A DNA stretch of 64,000 nucleotides from Candidatus Poribacteria bacterium (GCA_026706025.1 JAPOZO010000059.1:1-64000); one strand, 5' to 3'; shown: positions 1 through 8,625, counted from the stretch's first letter. A program made the numbers and translations. Notes: a model not told the origin generated them from the letters alone.

Positions 1-1234
1 CAGTGATAATCACCTTACCGATAATTATGACATCACCTTCGTTGATTTTCAAGGTAATATCAACCACGCCATCTGCCTCATTGAAAAACGGTGTCGGTAC
101 AACTTCTGAGAGCAAGTAGCCTTTGTCGAGATATGCCTGCTGTAATTTGGAGATAGATTCATCGAAATTACCGCGGTTGAACACCTCGCCTTCAGCGGGG
201 TCAAGCATCCCTCGTATCTTTTTTTCAGAAAAGAGGTTTTTAGCACCGGCTTGTACTTCAAGCGTATAGGTTCCGATGATAAATTCGGGACCTTCGTCAA
301 CAGTGATGTCAAGCATCATACCGGTTTTGTCTTCTGTGAAACGTTTTTCGTAGCCGAGTACTTTCACCTGTGCAAAGCCTCGGTCCTGATAGTAGTTGCG
401 GAGGTTTAAGGACAGATCTTCTTCCTCAAACAAAATCTGGTCAAAAGGTTTCCCTGTGCGTGTTTTGATTTTCTTTCGTAGTGTATTCGCGGAAACGAGA
501 TGATTTCCGATAAAATTGATCTCCTCAATTCGGACTCTCGGTCCTTCATTTATCTCAAAGGTGACTTGAACAGTATTCGCCTCCGCCTCATCGTCATTAC
601 TGCTCTGATCAAGATGCGTCTGGATACCGACGAGATAATATCCTTTTTCATGGTACAGTTTTTGGAGTGCTCGCTCGCTCTCCCATCGGCGCCGGTCGCT
701 GTAAATCTCATCAGAACGGAGGGTTATCTCGTTCTTTAACTTACCGGTGTCCAAATTCTCGTTTCCGATAAAGTTGATGCCAGAAATTTTAGGACTCTCA
801 ACGACCTTATATATGATTTCAAGCCCGCCCCCTTCAAAAGGTCGTGTATCTATTTGAACATCGGCAAAGAACCCTGTGTCTTTAAAAAGGCTTTTCAGGT
901 CCTGCGTGAGAAACTCTGGTGAGACCTCATCTTCGACCTGTGTTTGAATGAGCGTACGCAGCATATCTTCAGAGACAGTCTCTACACCTTGAAAAGAAAT
1001 TTTCCTGACAAGAAACATCGGGTCAACAACGGGTTTAGTGGTATCTGAGGTGTTTTCATCGTCAACCTCGGTAGTTGAGGCTGCCTCGGAATCATCACTG
1101 GTATCTATCTGTTTTTCTGCGGTTGGCACTTCAGGTCCAAACACTACGTCCGTCTGTTCTTCTGCGACAGCAGCGGTTACCGTAAGCCCGACGATTAGAC
1201 TGATCAGAATCAGGATGTTTTTTATTGCATTCAT
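1..1234 (-). CDS. bamA: BamA-type outer-membrane assembly factor, N-terminal part (runs off left edge)
   Basis: My translation from the ATG at 1234 leftward gives 411 codons with no stop before the window edge. It starts with a hydrophobic signal peptide (MNAIKNILILISLIVGLTV) and an acidic, Thr/Ser-rich linker. At least four POTRA-like repeats follow, recognisable by units such as ISGINFIGNENL, IEEINFIGNHLV and the recurring YYQDRGFAQVKV / YLDKGYLLSEV pattern. POTRA domains of BamA receive beta-barrel precursors in the periplasm. The C-terminal membrane barrel lies outside the window, so a related Omp85 protein (TamA-like) cannot be fully excluded, but the POTRA number fits BamA. An AGGAGG ribosome site lies about 10 bases before the start. 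The gene is 55 bases downstream of ilvE on the same strand. Confidence 0.88.
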   Translation of the reverse strand, partial: MNAIKNILILISLIVGLTVTAAVAEEQTDVVFGPEVPTAEKQIDTSDDSEAASTTEVDDENTSDTTKPVVDPMFLVRKISFQGVETVSEDMLRTLIQTQVEDEVSPEFLTQDLKSLFKDTGFFADVQIDTRPFEGGGLEIIYKVVESPKISGINFIGNENLDTGKLKNEITLRSDEIYSDRRRWESERALQKLYHEKGYYLVGIQTHLDQSSNDDEAEANTVQVTFEINEGPRVRIEEINFIGNHLVSANTLRKKIKTRTGKPFDQILFEEEDLSLNLRNYYQDRGFAQVKVLGYEKRFTEDKTGMMLDITVDEGPEFIIGTYTLEVQAGAKNLFSEKKIRGMLDPAEGEVFNRGNFDESISKLQQAYLDKGYLLSEVVPTPFFNEADGVVDITLKINEGDVIIIGKVIIT

Positions 1235-1257
1235 AGTGAAATGTCCTCCTGTGTATC

Positions 1258-1271
1258 GCGGGTTTTCCCGC
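1258..1271. other. Small hairpin in the ilvE-bamA gap
   Basis: GCGGG-TTTT-CCCGC forms a perfect 5-bp stem with a four-base loop in the 55-base spacer between ilvE and bamA. No T-run follows on either strand, so it is not a standard terminator. It could be a processing or stability element on a joint transcript. The function is unknown. Confidence 0.35.
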
Positions 1272-1289
1272 ATCCTATAGGTGCGGTAT

Positions 1290-2168
1290 CTACTCTGTGG
1301 TATAGATCGGAGTGCCGGAGCTATTCGCATACTGCCGGAATGCAGAGATCAGTCTCTGTGTTATCTTTCCGGGTTGTCCGTCCCCAACAGCGCGCTGGTC
1401 TATTTTCACAACGGGAATAACCTCGGCAGCGGTGCCGGTCAAAAAGCATTCATCAGCAATATAGAGGTCGTGTCGTGTGAAGACGCGCTCTTCGAGGCGT
1501 ATCCCGGCTTCACGTGCGATGTCTATGACACTGTTGCGGGTAACGCCCTCCAAAATGCCCATATGTACTGGGGGCGTGACAAGCGTTCCGTTCTTTATCC
1601 AGAAGATGTTGTCCCCGCTGCATTCAACGACATAGCCTTCTGCGTTGAGCATCAAAACCTCTTCCGCTCCTGCCTGTTTTCCTTCAATCTTTGCTAAAAT
1701 GTTATTTAGATAGTTCAAGGATTTAATGCGCGGATTAATGGCTTCCGCATAATTGCGTCGGACAGAGGCGGTTACGATCTCCAATCCATCTTCGTAGAAT
1801 TTTTGTGGATATAAGGCGATTTTATCTGCAATAATTATTATACTTGGCTTCGGACATTTAGCTGGGTCCAGTCCGAGATCCCCGACACCGCGAGTTATAA
1901 CCAATCGAATATAGGCTTCTCTGAGGTGATTTCGGCGGAGTGTCTCCAGAACGGTTTCCTTCATCGTTTCAATGGAGATCGGAATCTCTAACATAATGGA
2001 CTTTGCAGAATCGTAAAGCCGTTCGAGGTGTTCGTCGAGTTTAAAGACCCGACCGTTATAGGAACGGATGCCTTCAAACACTCCATCTCCATAAAGCAAA
2101 CCGTGGTCAAATACTGAGACTTTTGCCTCCGCTTTTGGTAAAAATTCTCCATCGATATAAATCAACAT
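1290..2168 (-). CDS. ilvE: Branched-chain amino acid aminotransferase
   Basis: 292 residues, the usual size for a fold-type IV PLP aminotransferase. It transfers the amino group between glutamate and the 2-oxo acids of leucine, isoleucine and valine, in the cytoplasm. The N-terminus (YIDGEFLPKAEAKVSVFDHG) with LLYGDGVFEGIR is the standard start of this family. Lys149 in NPRIKSLNYLNN is the expected PLP Schiff-base lysine, and the ECSGDNIFWI and GVTRNSVIDIA blocks follow in order. D-amino-acid aminotransferase and ADC lyase share the fold, but the EGIRSYNGRVF and KSLNYLNN blocks favour IlvE. The ATG at 2168 has a GGAGG about 13 bases upstream, which is rather far. It lies between lolD and bamA on the same strand but is probably transcribed separately, since a terminator-like hairpin follows lolD. 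Confidence 0.92.
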   Translation of the reverse strand: MLIYIDGEFLPKAEAKVSVFDHGLLYGDGVFEGIRSYNGRVFKLDEHLERLYDSAKSIMLEIPISIETMKETVLETLRRNHLREAYIRLVITRGVGDLGLDPAKCPKPSIIIIADKIALYPQKFYEDGLEIVTASVRRNYAEAINPRIKSLNYLNNILAKIEGKQAGAEEVLMLNAEGYVVECSGDNIFWIKNGTLVTPPVHMGILEGVTRNSVIDIAREAGIRLEERVFTRHDLYIADECFLTGTAAEVIPVVKIDQRAVGDGQPGKITQRLISAFRQYANSSGTPIYTTE

Positions 2169-2196
2169 TTTTTAATTATGGCCTCCTGGTCTTAAG

Positions 2197-2243
2197 AAAC
2201 ACCCAAGCAATACGCAGAAATCCCCAAGCAAAAACACCCCTCC
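2197..2243. repeat. Degenerate copy of the ACACCCAAGCAAAAAC repeat core
   Basis: Two offset copies of the core (AAACACCCAAGCAA, then CCCCAAGCAAAAACACCCC) lie in the 231-base spacer upstream of ilvE. The same core sits inside palindromic elements near 20.1 kb and 33.4 kb. The flanking inverted arms are poorly preserved here, so this looks like an old or partial copy. Confidence 0.5.
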
Positions 2244-2313
2244 ATTACATTTCGGGCAGGTTTCCGGTCATCCTCGGCTGATATTATAGCGTCAAGCAGT
2301 TTTAATAAGAAAG

Positions 2314-2342
2314 AAAAAACCGTTTAGATTCTTAATACGGTT
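2314..2342 (-). terminator. Possible Rho-independent terminator after lolCD
   Basis: On the minus strand AACCGT, a 13-base A/T-rich loop and ACGGTT form a 6-bp stem, followed directly by a run of T residues. It lies about 60 bases past the lolD stop, in the right direction to end the lolC-lolD transcript. The short stem and large loop make it a weak candidate. Confidence 0.4.
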
Positions 2343-2399
2343 GGGATTCACGGAAAATCAGCGCGAAGTGTAATGGCGCGGTATCCAGGATCCCTATAG

Positions 2400-3083
2400 T
2401 TAAGCAACCTTCCCGTCAACAAGTTGAACCACCCTATCCACTTTCTGAGCAAGTTCTTGATTGTGGGTTACGATAACAAAGGTTTGTCCAGATTTCGAGT
2501 TCAAATCCCATAGGAGTTCAAGTACGGCTTCGCTACTTCGCCGGTCAAGGTTCCCAGTTGGCTCATCAGCGAGCACCACTTTGGGTTTATTAATTAAGGC
2601 ACGTGCGATAGCGACCCGCTGCCGCTCGCCCCCGGACAACTGGCTTGGGTAGTGCGAGAGCCTTTCTGAGAGTCCAACGTAGTCAAGCAGAGATGCTGCT
2701 TGCTCATAAACTGCTTTATCGTTTGGTGTTGTGATTAAAGCCCCCATTGCGACATTTTCAAGTGCTGTAAATTCCGGTAGCAGGTGATGAAATTGAAACA
2801 CAAACCCGATTTCCTTGTTCCGAAACCGTGCGAGTTCGGTATCGTGCCAGGTAAAAATGTCCTGTTCATCGTATAAGACGCGCCCTGCAGTCGGGCGGTC
2901 GAGTGTTCCGATAATATGAAGCAGTGTGCTTTTCCCAACACCTGATGCCCCGACGACTGCAAGCAACTCTGACATATTTACTTCAAAATCAATACCTTGA
3001 AGTACTGGAAGTTCCACCTCGCCATCATAATAAGATTTGTGTAAATCTACAATACGGATGAGTGCTTCTGCAGTATTCGGCAC
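2400..3083 (-). CDS. lolD: Lipoprotein-releasing ABC transporter ATP-binding subunit
   Basis: 227 residues, typical for LolD/MacB-class ATPases. Walker A is GASGVGKS (residues 45-52), the Q-loop is FVFQFHHLLPEFTALENV, the ABC signature LSGGERQR starts near residue 149, and Walker B is VVLADEPTG near 169-177, followed by a VTHN switch histidine. The LLPEFTALENV stretch is characteristic of LolD. The protein would power detachment of outer-membrane lipoproteins from the inner membrane for hand-over to LolA. It follows the permease gene by 17 bases on the same strand, so the two are co-transcribed. MacB- or FtsE-like ATPases are alternatives, but the paired LolC-type permease supports LolD. Confidence 0.92.
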   Translation of the reverse strand: MPNTAEALIRIVDLHKSYYDGEVELPVLQGIDFEVNMSELLAVVGASGVGKSTLLHIIGTLDRPTAGRVLYDEQDIFTWHDTELARFRNKEIGFVFQFHHLLPEFTALENVAMGALITTPNDKAVYEQAASLLDYVGLSERLSHYPSQLSGGERQRVAIARALINKPKVVLADEPTGNLDRRSSEAVLELLWDLNSKSGQTFVIVTHNQELAQKVDRVVQLVDGKVA

Positions 3084-3100
3084 AGACTTCCTCTTTTTGA

Positions 3101-4561
3101 TTATTCATGTTGCAAAGCTTCAACCGGCTTCAGATTCGCCGCTTGCCACGCCGGATAGAGCGTTGCAAACCAGCAAATAATGAATGACAACACATTGATG
3201 AAAATAACAAATAGCCAATTTACCTTTATCGGCAGTTGATGCATCTGGTAGATTTGGCTAAGTCCAAGATCCACGAGCGAAATTGGTGTGACTGTACAAT
3301 AGAGTGCGAAACCTATTCCGATCAACCATAAGACCCCGACTGCAAACTTCCATGCCCCCTTGTTTCGCAACACACGCTGTGAGGCTATGAAAACTTGTAA
3401 AAGAATTGGCACAGCAAGCACAAAGGCATACCAGTAAGCCGGTCTCGCGGTATTGGAACTGAGAAGCCAACAGAGCGAAAGTCCTAAAGCGGTGCCAAGC
3501 ATTGTTCCGAGTATCCCAATAACGCTCCCCTGAATCATGAAGATTCGCATAATGTTGCCGCGTGAGGAGCCGAGTGTCCTGAGTGTTCCGACATCTTTTG
3601 TTTTTTCCATCACCGTCATGATGAGTGTGCTTGCGATATTAAAGGAGGCGACGATGATAATAAGAGCTTCAATGATGATAGTTGCTATTTTTTCTAATCG
3701 CAGTGCCGAGAAGAGCGGTGCTTGCCTCTCCATCCATGTGATTGCGTTGGGCATCCCCTCTAAGACAGTAAATCCAGCAACATCTTCGATGCGCGTCGCC
3801 ATCCGGGGTGCCAATTCAGCATCGGCCAATCGGACGAAAATGGTATTCGCTCGGTTCTCTGCATCATACAATTTTTGGGCAGAATTGATGTGAATAAGCC
3901 CAAGATTGTTATCGTAAAACTCCATTTCGGATTCATAAAACCCGATGACAACAAAGTTCGCCAAGTCGGGGACAAGCATTGCCTCATTTACTGGATGCCG
4001 TTGCAGCGTAACGAGTAACCGCAGGACATCGCCTTTGATAATGCCGAGCCGGGCTGCCAAACGCCCCCCAAGAATGATGCCGCCGGTAATCGTTTCGCCT
4101 CTGATAAACCGAGCTTTTTCAATACGCTCCGAGTTTAGGAAGTCCGTTGAGCCATCAACATACGTTGAGAAACCAGTGACCTTGTCTTCCTGCGCTGGGT
4201 CAATGCCTTTGATGATAATTACATCTTGAATAGTATCCGTACGTTCTCGGAAAACGCCTGTTTGTGTCCAAATAGCAGGGGAGGCGGCGACCACATCATC
4301 AAGTCCCTCAATCCTTTCAATGCGTTTTTGATAGTCTGTGAAAAAACTCTGATCAATTAGACTCAAGACGACGTGTGCCTCGTTTGATAGAAACCTGTCC
4401 TTGAGTCCATGCTCAACACCATCTAATACAGCAATGACGAGGATTACTGTTGCGACACCAAGTGCGACCCCACCGATTGAAATAATACTAATAATAGAGA
4501 TAAACGACTGTTTTCGCCGAGAACGCAAATAGCGTGAGGCGACAAACCATTCAAATTTCAT
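3101..4561 (-). CDS. lolC: LolC/LolE-family lipoprotein-releasing permease
   Basis: 486 residues, somewhat longer than the common ~400-residue LolC/E. The N-terminus WFVASRYLRSRRKQSFISII followed by a transmembrane helix is the family hallmark. A large periplasmic domain (about residues 45-280) follows, then three more membrane segments typical of FtsX-type permeases, including the conserved MEKTKDVGTLRTLGSSRGNI. The C-terminus ATLYPAWQAANLKPVEALQHE is also classic. The extra length sits between the last two conserved helices, around residues 365-445, where additional hydrophobic segments appear. Only one permease is visible, so it may act as a homodimer (a LolF-like arrangement) with LolD. 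That is inference. Confidence 0.9.
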   Translation of the reverse strand: MKFEWFVASRYLRSRRKQSFISIISIISIGGVALGVATVILVIAVLDGVEHGLKDRFLSNEAHVVLSLIDQSFFTDYQKRIERIEGLDDVVAASPAIWTQTGVFRERTDTIQDVIIIKGIDPAQEDKVTGFSTYVDGSTDFLNSERIEKARFIRGETITGGIILGGRLAARLGIIKGDVLRLLVTLQRHPVNEAMLVPDLANFVVIGFYESEMEFYDNNLGLIHINSAQKLYDAENRANTIFVRLADAELAPRMATRIEDVAGFTVLEGMPNAITWMERQAPLFSALRLEKIATIIIEALIIIVASFNIASTLIMTVMEKTKDVGTLRTLGSSRGNIMRIFMIQGSVIGILGTMLGTALGLSLCWLLSSNTARPAYWYAFVLAVPILLQVFIASQRVLRNKGAWKFAVGVLWLIGIGFALYCTVTPISLVDLGLSQIYQMHQLPIKVNWLFVIFINVLSFIICWFATLYPAWQAANLKPVEALQHE

Positions 4562-4684
4562 GTTTTTAACTATGGGTCCCTGGGCATCGTTCCACGATGG
4601 TTTCTGATTAATTCCGACCTGGTTCGGGATACGTACGGCTTTATAGTAAAATTTGAAAATAAATGAACACTTGCAAGAAGATAA

Positions 4685-4716
4685 CCCCCTAAATCCCCCT
4701 TATCAGGGGGACTTTA
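4685..4716. repeat. REP-like hairpin AAATCCCCCTTATCAGGGGGACTTT
   Basis: TCCCCCT-TATC-AGGGGGA (4694-4711) is a perfect 7-bp stem flanked by CCCCCTAAA. This kind of C/G-rich hairpin recurs as an intergenic repeat in many bacterial genomes. The stop codon of the adjacent GNAT gene lies inside it, so the element appears to have inserted at, or replaced, the gene's 3' end. Confidence 0.6.
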
Positions 4717-5317
4717 AGGCGGAATGCGTAAGTCCTATTGATTCTCTTTTCTTGTCAGACGAGATAGGTGTTAGTGAATCATAGTCCGTTTTTAGCATCC
4801 CGTATCCCCTTGAATCCTCAAAGTTATTCCATTTCTTTGTATGTTGTCGGCGGCACCCTTCATAGCGCATTCCGACTTTTTCCAGCACCCGTCCAGAGGC
4901 AGGATTTCGCGTGAAGTAATAAGCATAGATCCGATTCAACTTCAATACTTCAAAACTGTAAGCAACAACAGCGCGTGCTGCTTCAGTCGCATACCCATGA
5001 CTCCAGTAAGGTTTCCCTATCCAATAACCGAGCTCAGCTCTCTCGTTTTCTTGCTCGAGTTCAAGTCCTATAGTCCCGATTAAGTGTCTGTCTGTTCTCA
5101 GCGTAATTGCGAAATTTATTGCTTCGTCTCTTTTGTACGCGTCAGCACAGGCGCGAATCCATTCTTCCGCCATACCCTCTTCATAAGGGTGTGGAATGCG
5201 GTAGACCATTAAAGCGATATCACGTTCACCTGCGAGGTGTTGTACATCTTGCGCGTCCTCAAGTGTGAATGAGCGAAGTAATAATCTTTCCGTAAGAAGG
5301 GGCGGCGCGGTTCTCAT
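4703..5317 (-). CDS. GNAT acetyltransferase, RimJ/RimL type (second of a tandem pair)
   Basis: 204 residues. ERLLLRSFTLEDAQDVQ at the N-terminus, the acetyl-CoA-side block LGYWIGKPYWSHGYATEAA and the C-terminal NPASGRVLEKVGMRYEG identify the RimJ/RimL-like GNAT family, which acetylates protein N-termini or small amines in the cytoplasm. The substrate is unknown. The start ATG overlaps the TGA of the preceding GNAT gene as ATGA, which implies translational coupling. It is clearly a paralogue of that neighbour and arose by duplication. The last residues, including the LKSP tail, are encoded by a palindromic repeat, so the natural C-terminus was probably shorter or different. Confidence 0.85.
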   Translation of the reverse strand: MRTAPPLLTERLLLRSFTLEDAQDVQHLAGERDIALMVYRIPHPYEEGMAEEWIRACADAYKRDEAINFAITLRTDRHLIGTIGLELEQENERAELGYWIGKPYWSHGYATEAARAVVAYSFEVLKLNRIYAYYFTRNPASGRVLEKVGMRYEGCRRQHTKKWNNFEDSRGYGMLKTDYDSLTPISSDKKRESIGLTHSALKSP

Positions 5318-5865
5318 TTTTCTGTGAACTCATCTTTTAGAATTTCGTACCGGATTGTGTCCTCAAAATAGTGTCTTTTCGGATCTTTCGGAATATACTC
5401 AACATAATGCATTCCGATCTTTTGCATCACTCGTCCAGAAGCGGGATTTCGTTTAAAGTAGTTAGCGTAAATATATTCAATGTCGTGTTCGCGAAACCCA
5501 TAAGCGAGGACTGCTTTTGCTGCCTCAGTGCAGTACCCACAGTTCCAATAGGATTTCCCTATCCAATAGCCAAGTTCTGCATCCTTGTAAGGTAAGTGAA
5601 TCCGAAAGTTTAAACTAATTTTGCCAATCAAAGTGCCATCTGTCTTAAGTGTGACAGCAAAATTAGTGCGTCCGCCGTCTTCAAAGCATTCGTGGCACCA
5701 CTGGACCCACTCCTCCGCCATACCTTCTTCATACGGATGTTCTATCTCATCAGTGGTCGATGCCATATCTGGGTCATCAATAAGGCGTTGTACATCGGCG
5801 GCATCTTCAAGCGTAAATGAACGGAGTATCAACCGTTCTGTGTGAAGTGTCGGCGCGGTTTTCAT
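5314..5865 (-). CDS. GNAT acetyltransferase, RimJ/RimL type (first of a tandem pair)
   Basis: 183 residues, normal for the family. ERLILRSFTLEDAADVQRL opens the fold, AELGYWIGKSYWNCGYCTEAAKAVLAY holds the acetyl-CoA binding region, and NPASGRVMQKIGMHYVEYIP is the conserved C-terminal block. It starts one base after the lysS stop codon and overlaps the next GNAT gene by four bases, so lysS and the two acetyltransferases form a coupled unit. The substrate is unknown; proximity to a tRNA synthetase does not define it. Confidence 0.87.
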   Translation of the reverse strand: MKTAPTLHTERLILRSFTLEDAADVQRLIDDPDMASTTDEIEHPYEEGMAEEWVQWCHECFEDGGRTNFAVTLKTDGTLIGKISLNFRIHLPYKDAELGYWIGKSYWNCGYCTEAAKAVLAYGFREHDIEYIYANYFKRNPASGRVMQKIGMHYVEYIPKDPKRHYFEDTIRYEILKDEFTEK

Positions 5866-5866
5866 C

Positions 5867-7339
5867 TTAATTTTCCGGGCGCATCTGTGGAAACAGGATT
5901 ACGTCCCGGATGGAGTACTGGTTCGTTAGCAGCATCGTCAAGCGGTCAATACCGATACCGAGTCCACCTGTTGGCGGCATCCCGTATTCCAAGGCGCGTA
6001 GATAATCTTCGTCTACCATGAATGCTTCATCATCGCCAGCCTCTAAACTGCTTGCCTGCTCCAGAAAACGTTGGCGTTGGTCAATCGGATCATTGAGTTC
6101 ACTAAAAGCGTTTCCGACCTCCATGCCACAGATAAAGAATTCAAAACGTTCAACGAACTCTGGGTTGTCAGGCTTCTTCTTGGCGAAGGGTGAAACCTCA
6201 ATCGGATGATCCGTTATAAATGTCGGCTGAATAAGTTTTGATTCCGCAAATTTATCAAAGAGTTCAGCGATAATTTGCCCCTTCGTCTCATCACCTGCTA
6301 AGTCAACGCCAGCGTCAACCGCTGCCTTGTACAACTGATCCGCTGACAATGGCAGCGGATCTATACCGCTGTGTTCTCTAACGGCATTGACCATGCTCAT
6401 CCGCCGCCAAGGAGGCGTGAGATCGAGTTCATACTCCTGATAAGGGATTATCGTTGTCCCATGAATAGTTTTTGCGGTATCAGCGATGAGGGTTTCCGTG
6501 AGTTCCATTATCTGGATATAGTCAGCATAGGCCTGATAGAGTTCAAGCATTGTAAATTCAGGGTTATGGTCTCTATCCATGCCTTCGTTTCGGAAGTCGC
6601 GTGAGAATTCATAAACCCGTTCAAATCCACCGACGATCAGGCGTTTGAGGTAGAGTTCATTTGCGATTCGCAGATAAAGCGACTGTTCCAAAGTGTTGTG
6701 ATATGTTGTGAACGGTCGAGCGTTTGCGCCGCCATAAATTGGTTGAAGGACGGGTGTCTCAACTTCAATAAAATCTTGAGCGTTGAGCATATCGCGAATC
6801 GCTTGAACAATTTGTGTTCTTTTAAGAAAAACGTCCTTGACCTCAGGATTCATGATGAGGTCGGCGTATCGTTGTCTATAGCGTGTCTGTTTATCTTGTA
6901 ACCCGTGCCATTTTTCCGGGAGCGGTCGAATAGATTTGGAGAGGAGTTCTATGGAATCAACGAGAACAGTCAATTCACCGGTTCGTGTTCGGAAAACTGT
7001 TCCTGCAGCCCCGACAATATCACCGCTATCAAAGCGTCGATAGATTTTATAGGGTTCGGCACCGACTTTGTCGCGCCGGACGTAAATCTGAATTTTACCT
7101 TCGCCATCTTGTAGATGCGCGAAGCTGCTTTTGCCGTGATCGCGTTTGGTCATGATTCTACCTGCGACGCGAACGGTATGCGTTTGGTCGGGCGCCTCTT
7201 GGATTTCGGCAAAATCTCGGTGAATTGCGGATGTCGTATGTGTAGGTTCGTATTTGTGCGGATACGGTTCTACACCAAATCGGCGTATTTCGTCCAACTT
7301 GTCACGACGTTGCTGAATTAAATCCTTTGTCTCTTCCAC
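5867..7339 (-). CDS. lysS: Lysyl-tRNA synthetase, class II
   Basis: 490 residues, standard length. It charges tRNA-Lys with lysine using ATP. An N-terminal OB-fold (about residues 55-160, with VRVAGRIMTKRDHGKSSFAHL) binds the anticodon. The class II catalytic core follows, with motif 2 FRNEGMDRDHNPEFTMLELY, the lysine-specific GMEVGNAFSELNDP and motif 3 GLGIGIDRLTMLL. The start is a GTG at 7339, set by AAGGAGG about nine bases upstream. A promoter-like TTGCTT-17-TATAAT lies about 45 bases before the start. The GNAT pair follows directly. Confidence 0.96.
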   Translation of the reverse strand: MEETKDLIQQRRDKLDEIRRFGVEPYPHKYEPTHTTSAIHRDFAEIQEAPDQTHTVRVAGRIMTKRDHGKSSFAHLQDGEGKIQIYVRRDKVGAEPYKIYRRFDSGDIVGAAGTVFRTRTGELTVLVDSIELLSKSIRPLPEKWHGLQDKQTRYRQRYADLIMNPEVKDVFLKRTQIVQAIRDMLNAQDFIEVETPVLQPIYGGANARPFTTYHNTLEQSLYLRIANELYLKRLIVGGFERVYEFSRDFRNEGMDRDHNPEFTMLELYQAYADYIQIMELTETLIADTAKTIHGTTIIPYQEYELDLTPPWRRMSMVNAVREHSGIDPLPLSADQLYKAAVDAGVDLAGDETKGQIIAELFDKFAESKLIQPTFITDHPIEVSPFAKKKPDNPEFVERFEFFICGMEVGNAFSELNDPIDQRQRFLEQASSLEAGDDEAFMVDEDYLRALEYGMPPTGGLGIGIDRLTMLLTNQYSIRDVILFPQMRPEN

Positions 7340-7381
7340 GAATTGCTCCTCCTTTTCAAGGTCCTATTTTATTTTTTAATA

Positions 7382-7410
7382 ATTATACTTTAGTTTTCTT
7401 CATAAAGCAA
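7382..7410 (-). promoter_or_regulatory. Sigma-70-type promoter for lysS
   Basis: On the minus strand TTGCTT, a 17-base spacer and a perfect TATAAT lie upstream of the lysS GTG start, leaving a leader of about 35 bases that contains the AAGGAGG ribosome site. The position and orientation fit transcription of lysS and the two GNAT genes. Confidence 0.6.
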
Positions 7411-7427
7411 CCCAAAATCAGGGGAAT

Positions 7428-7492
7428 AGTTATCAGTTGTCAGTTATCAGTTGCCAGAGTATGAGTGATAGGTTTCCGTCAGCCGTCAGTAA
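7428..7492. repeat. TCAGTT-type intergenic repeat
   Basis: Tandem variants of the 10-base unit (TTATCAGTTG, TCAGTTATCA, CAGTTGCCAG, then GTCAGCCGTCAG) fill the prfB-lysS spacer. It belongs to the dispersed family seen in many spacers of this window. Confidence 0.7.
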
Positions 7493-7502
7493 TTGGTTGG
7501 TT

Positions 7503-8607
7503 TTATTTTTCTTGTGCCTTCATCTTAAGATAACTCTCAATGAACACGTCCAACGCGCCATCCAACACAGCACTAACGTTCCCAGTTTCAACATTCGTCC
7601 GTACATCCTTGACGCGTTGGTAAGGGTGCATCACATACGACCGGATTTGACTACCGAAATCGATGTCCAAACGTTCACTCCGCTGTCTCGATAGTTCTGC
7701 TTCCCGTTCAGCCCGATATTTTTCATGAAGGCGTGAGCGGAGGAGTTTCATCGCGATTTCTCGGTTCTTGTGCTGCGAACGCTCGTTCTGACACTGAACA
7801 ATAATCCCTGTCGGTTTATGTGTAATACGAATTGCTGAGTCTGTGACATTGACATGTTGTCCACCAGCCCCGCTGGCTCGATAGGTATCTATGCGTAGGT
7901 CTTCTGCTTGAATGTCTACTTCCACAGTATCGTCGATTTCAGGGGTAACGTCAACGGCGGCAAAAGAGGTATGCCGTCGCTTGTTAAAATCGTAAGGAGA
8001 CAGACGGACGAGCCTATGCACCCCCGTTTCAGCTTGGAGGTACCCGTAAGCGGAAGGTCCTGTAACAAGAATCGTCGTTCCTTTGATACCGGCTTCATCT
8101 CCGACAGTGATGTCAACAATCTGCGTTTGATAGCCGCGTGTGTCGCACCAACGGAGGTACATGCGCATCAACATCCCTGCCCAATCTTGTGCGTCAACGC
8201 CCCCTGCGCCAGAATGGATACTGAGAATAGCGTTATTCTCATCAAATTCACCATTCAACATTAACTGGAGTTCCATCTGTTCAAGACGACTGGCGACACT
8301 CTCCAACCCATCTCCAACTTCCGTCTGTAAACTTTCATCGTTCTCTTCAATTGCGAGTTCAATGAGCGTCTGGATGTCTTGAATCTTGAGATTCAGTTCC
8401 TCGTATTTACTAATTTCATCTCGGAGGACTGCGATACGTTGATTGATTTTTTGAACGCGTTGTGTATTGCTCCAAAAGTCTGGAGCGATAGTTATCTCCT
8501 CAAGTTCTGCTAATTCTTTTCGTTTTGCAGATAGGTCAAAGATAACCTCTGAGTTCTAAGAGACGCGTCTGCATTTCTTCAGCCTGGTTTTTTAAATCTA
8601 TAAGCAT
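7503..8607 (-). CDS. prfB: Peptide chain release factor 2, with programmed +1 frameshift
   Basis: RF2 recognises UGA and UAA stop codons and triggers peptide release. The ATG at 8607, with GAGG before it, opens a 23-codon first frame ending ...LELRGYL, then TGA at 8538-8536. Shifting +1 at CTT-TGA-C joins the long frame (DLSAKRKELAELEE...), giving 367 residues, close to the E. coli length of 365. GGQ lies at about residues 248-250 in RASGAGGQHVN. The stop-codon reading tripeptide is SPY (about 203-205) rather than the usual SPF. The gene lies 18 bases downstream of lnt and is likely co-transcribed with it. Reading only from the downstream TTG at 8306 would lose the N-terminal helical domain and is not the real start. 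Confidence 0.95.
8536..8553 (-). promoter_or_regulatory. prfB programmed +1 frameshift site
   Basis: On the minus strand the codons read CTC AGA GGT TAT CTT TGA C. CUU-UGA-C is the known RF2 slip site. Low RF2 lets the ribosome pause at UGA and slip +1 on CUU, which raises RF2 synthesis. The upstream AGAGGU can pair with the anti-Shine-Dalgarno sequence but is weaker than the AGGGGG of E. coli. Frame arithmetic confirms that the two reading frames join exactly one base apart. Confidence 0.95.
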
Positions 8608-8625
8608 ATATTACCTCATGAGTAG

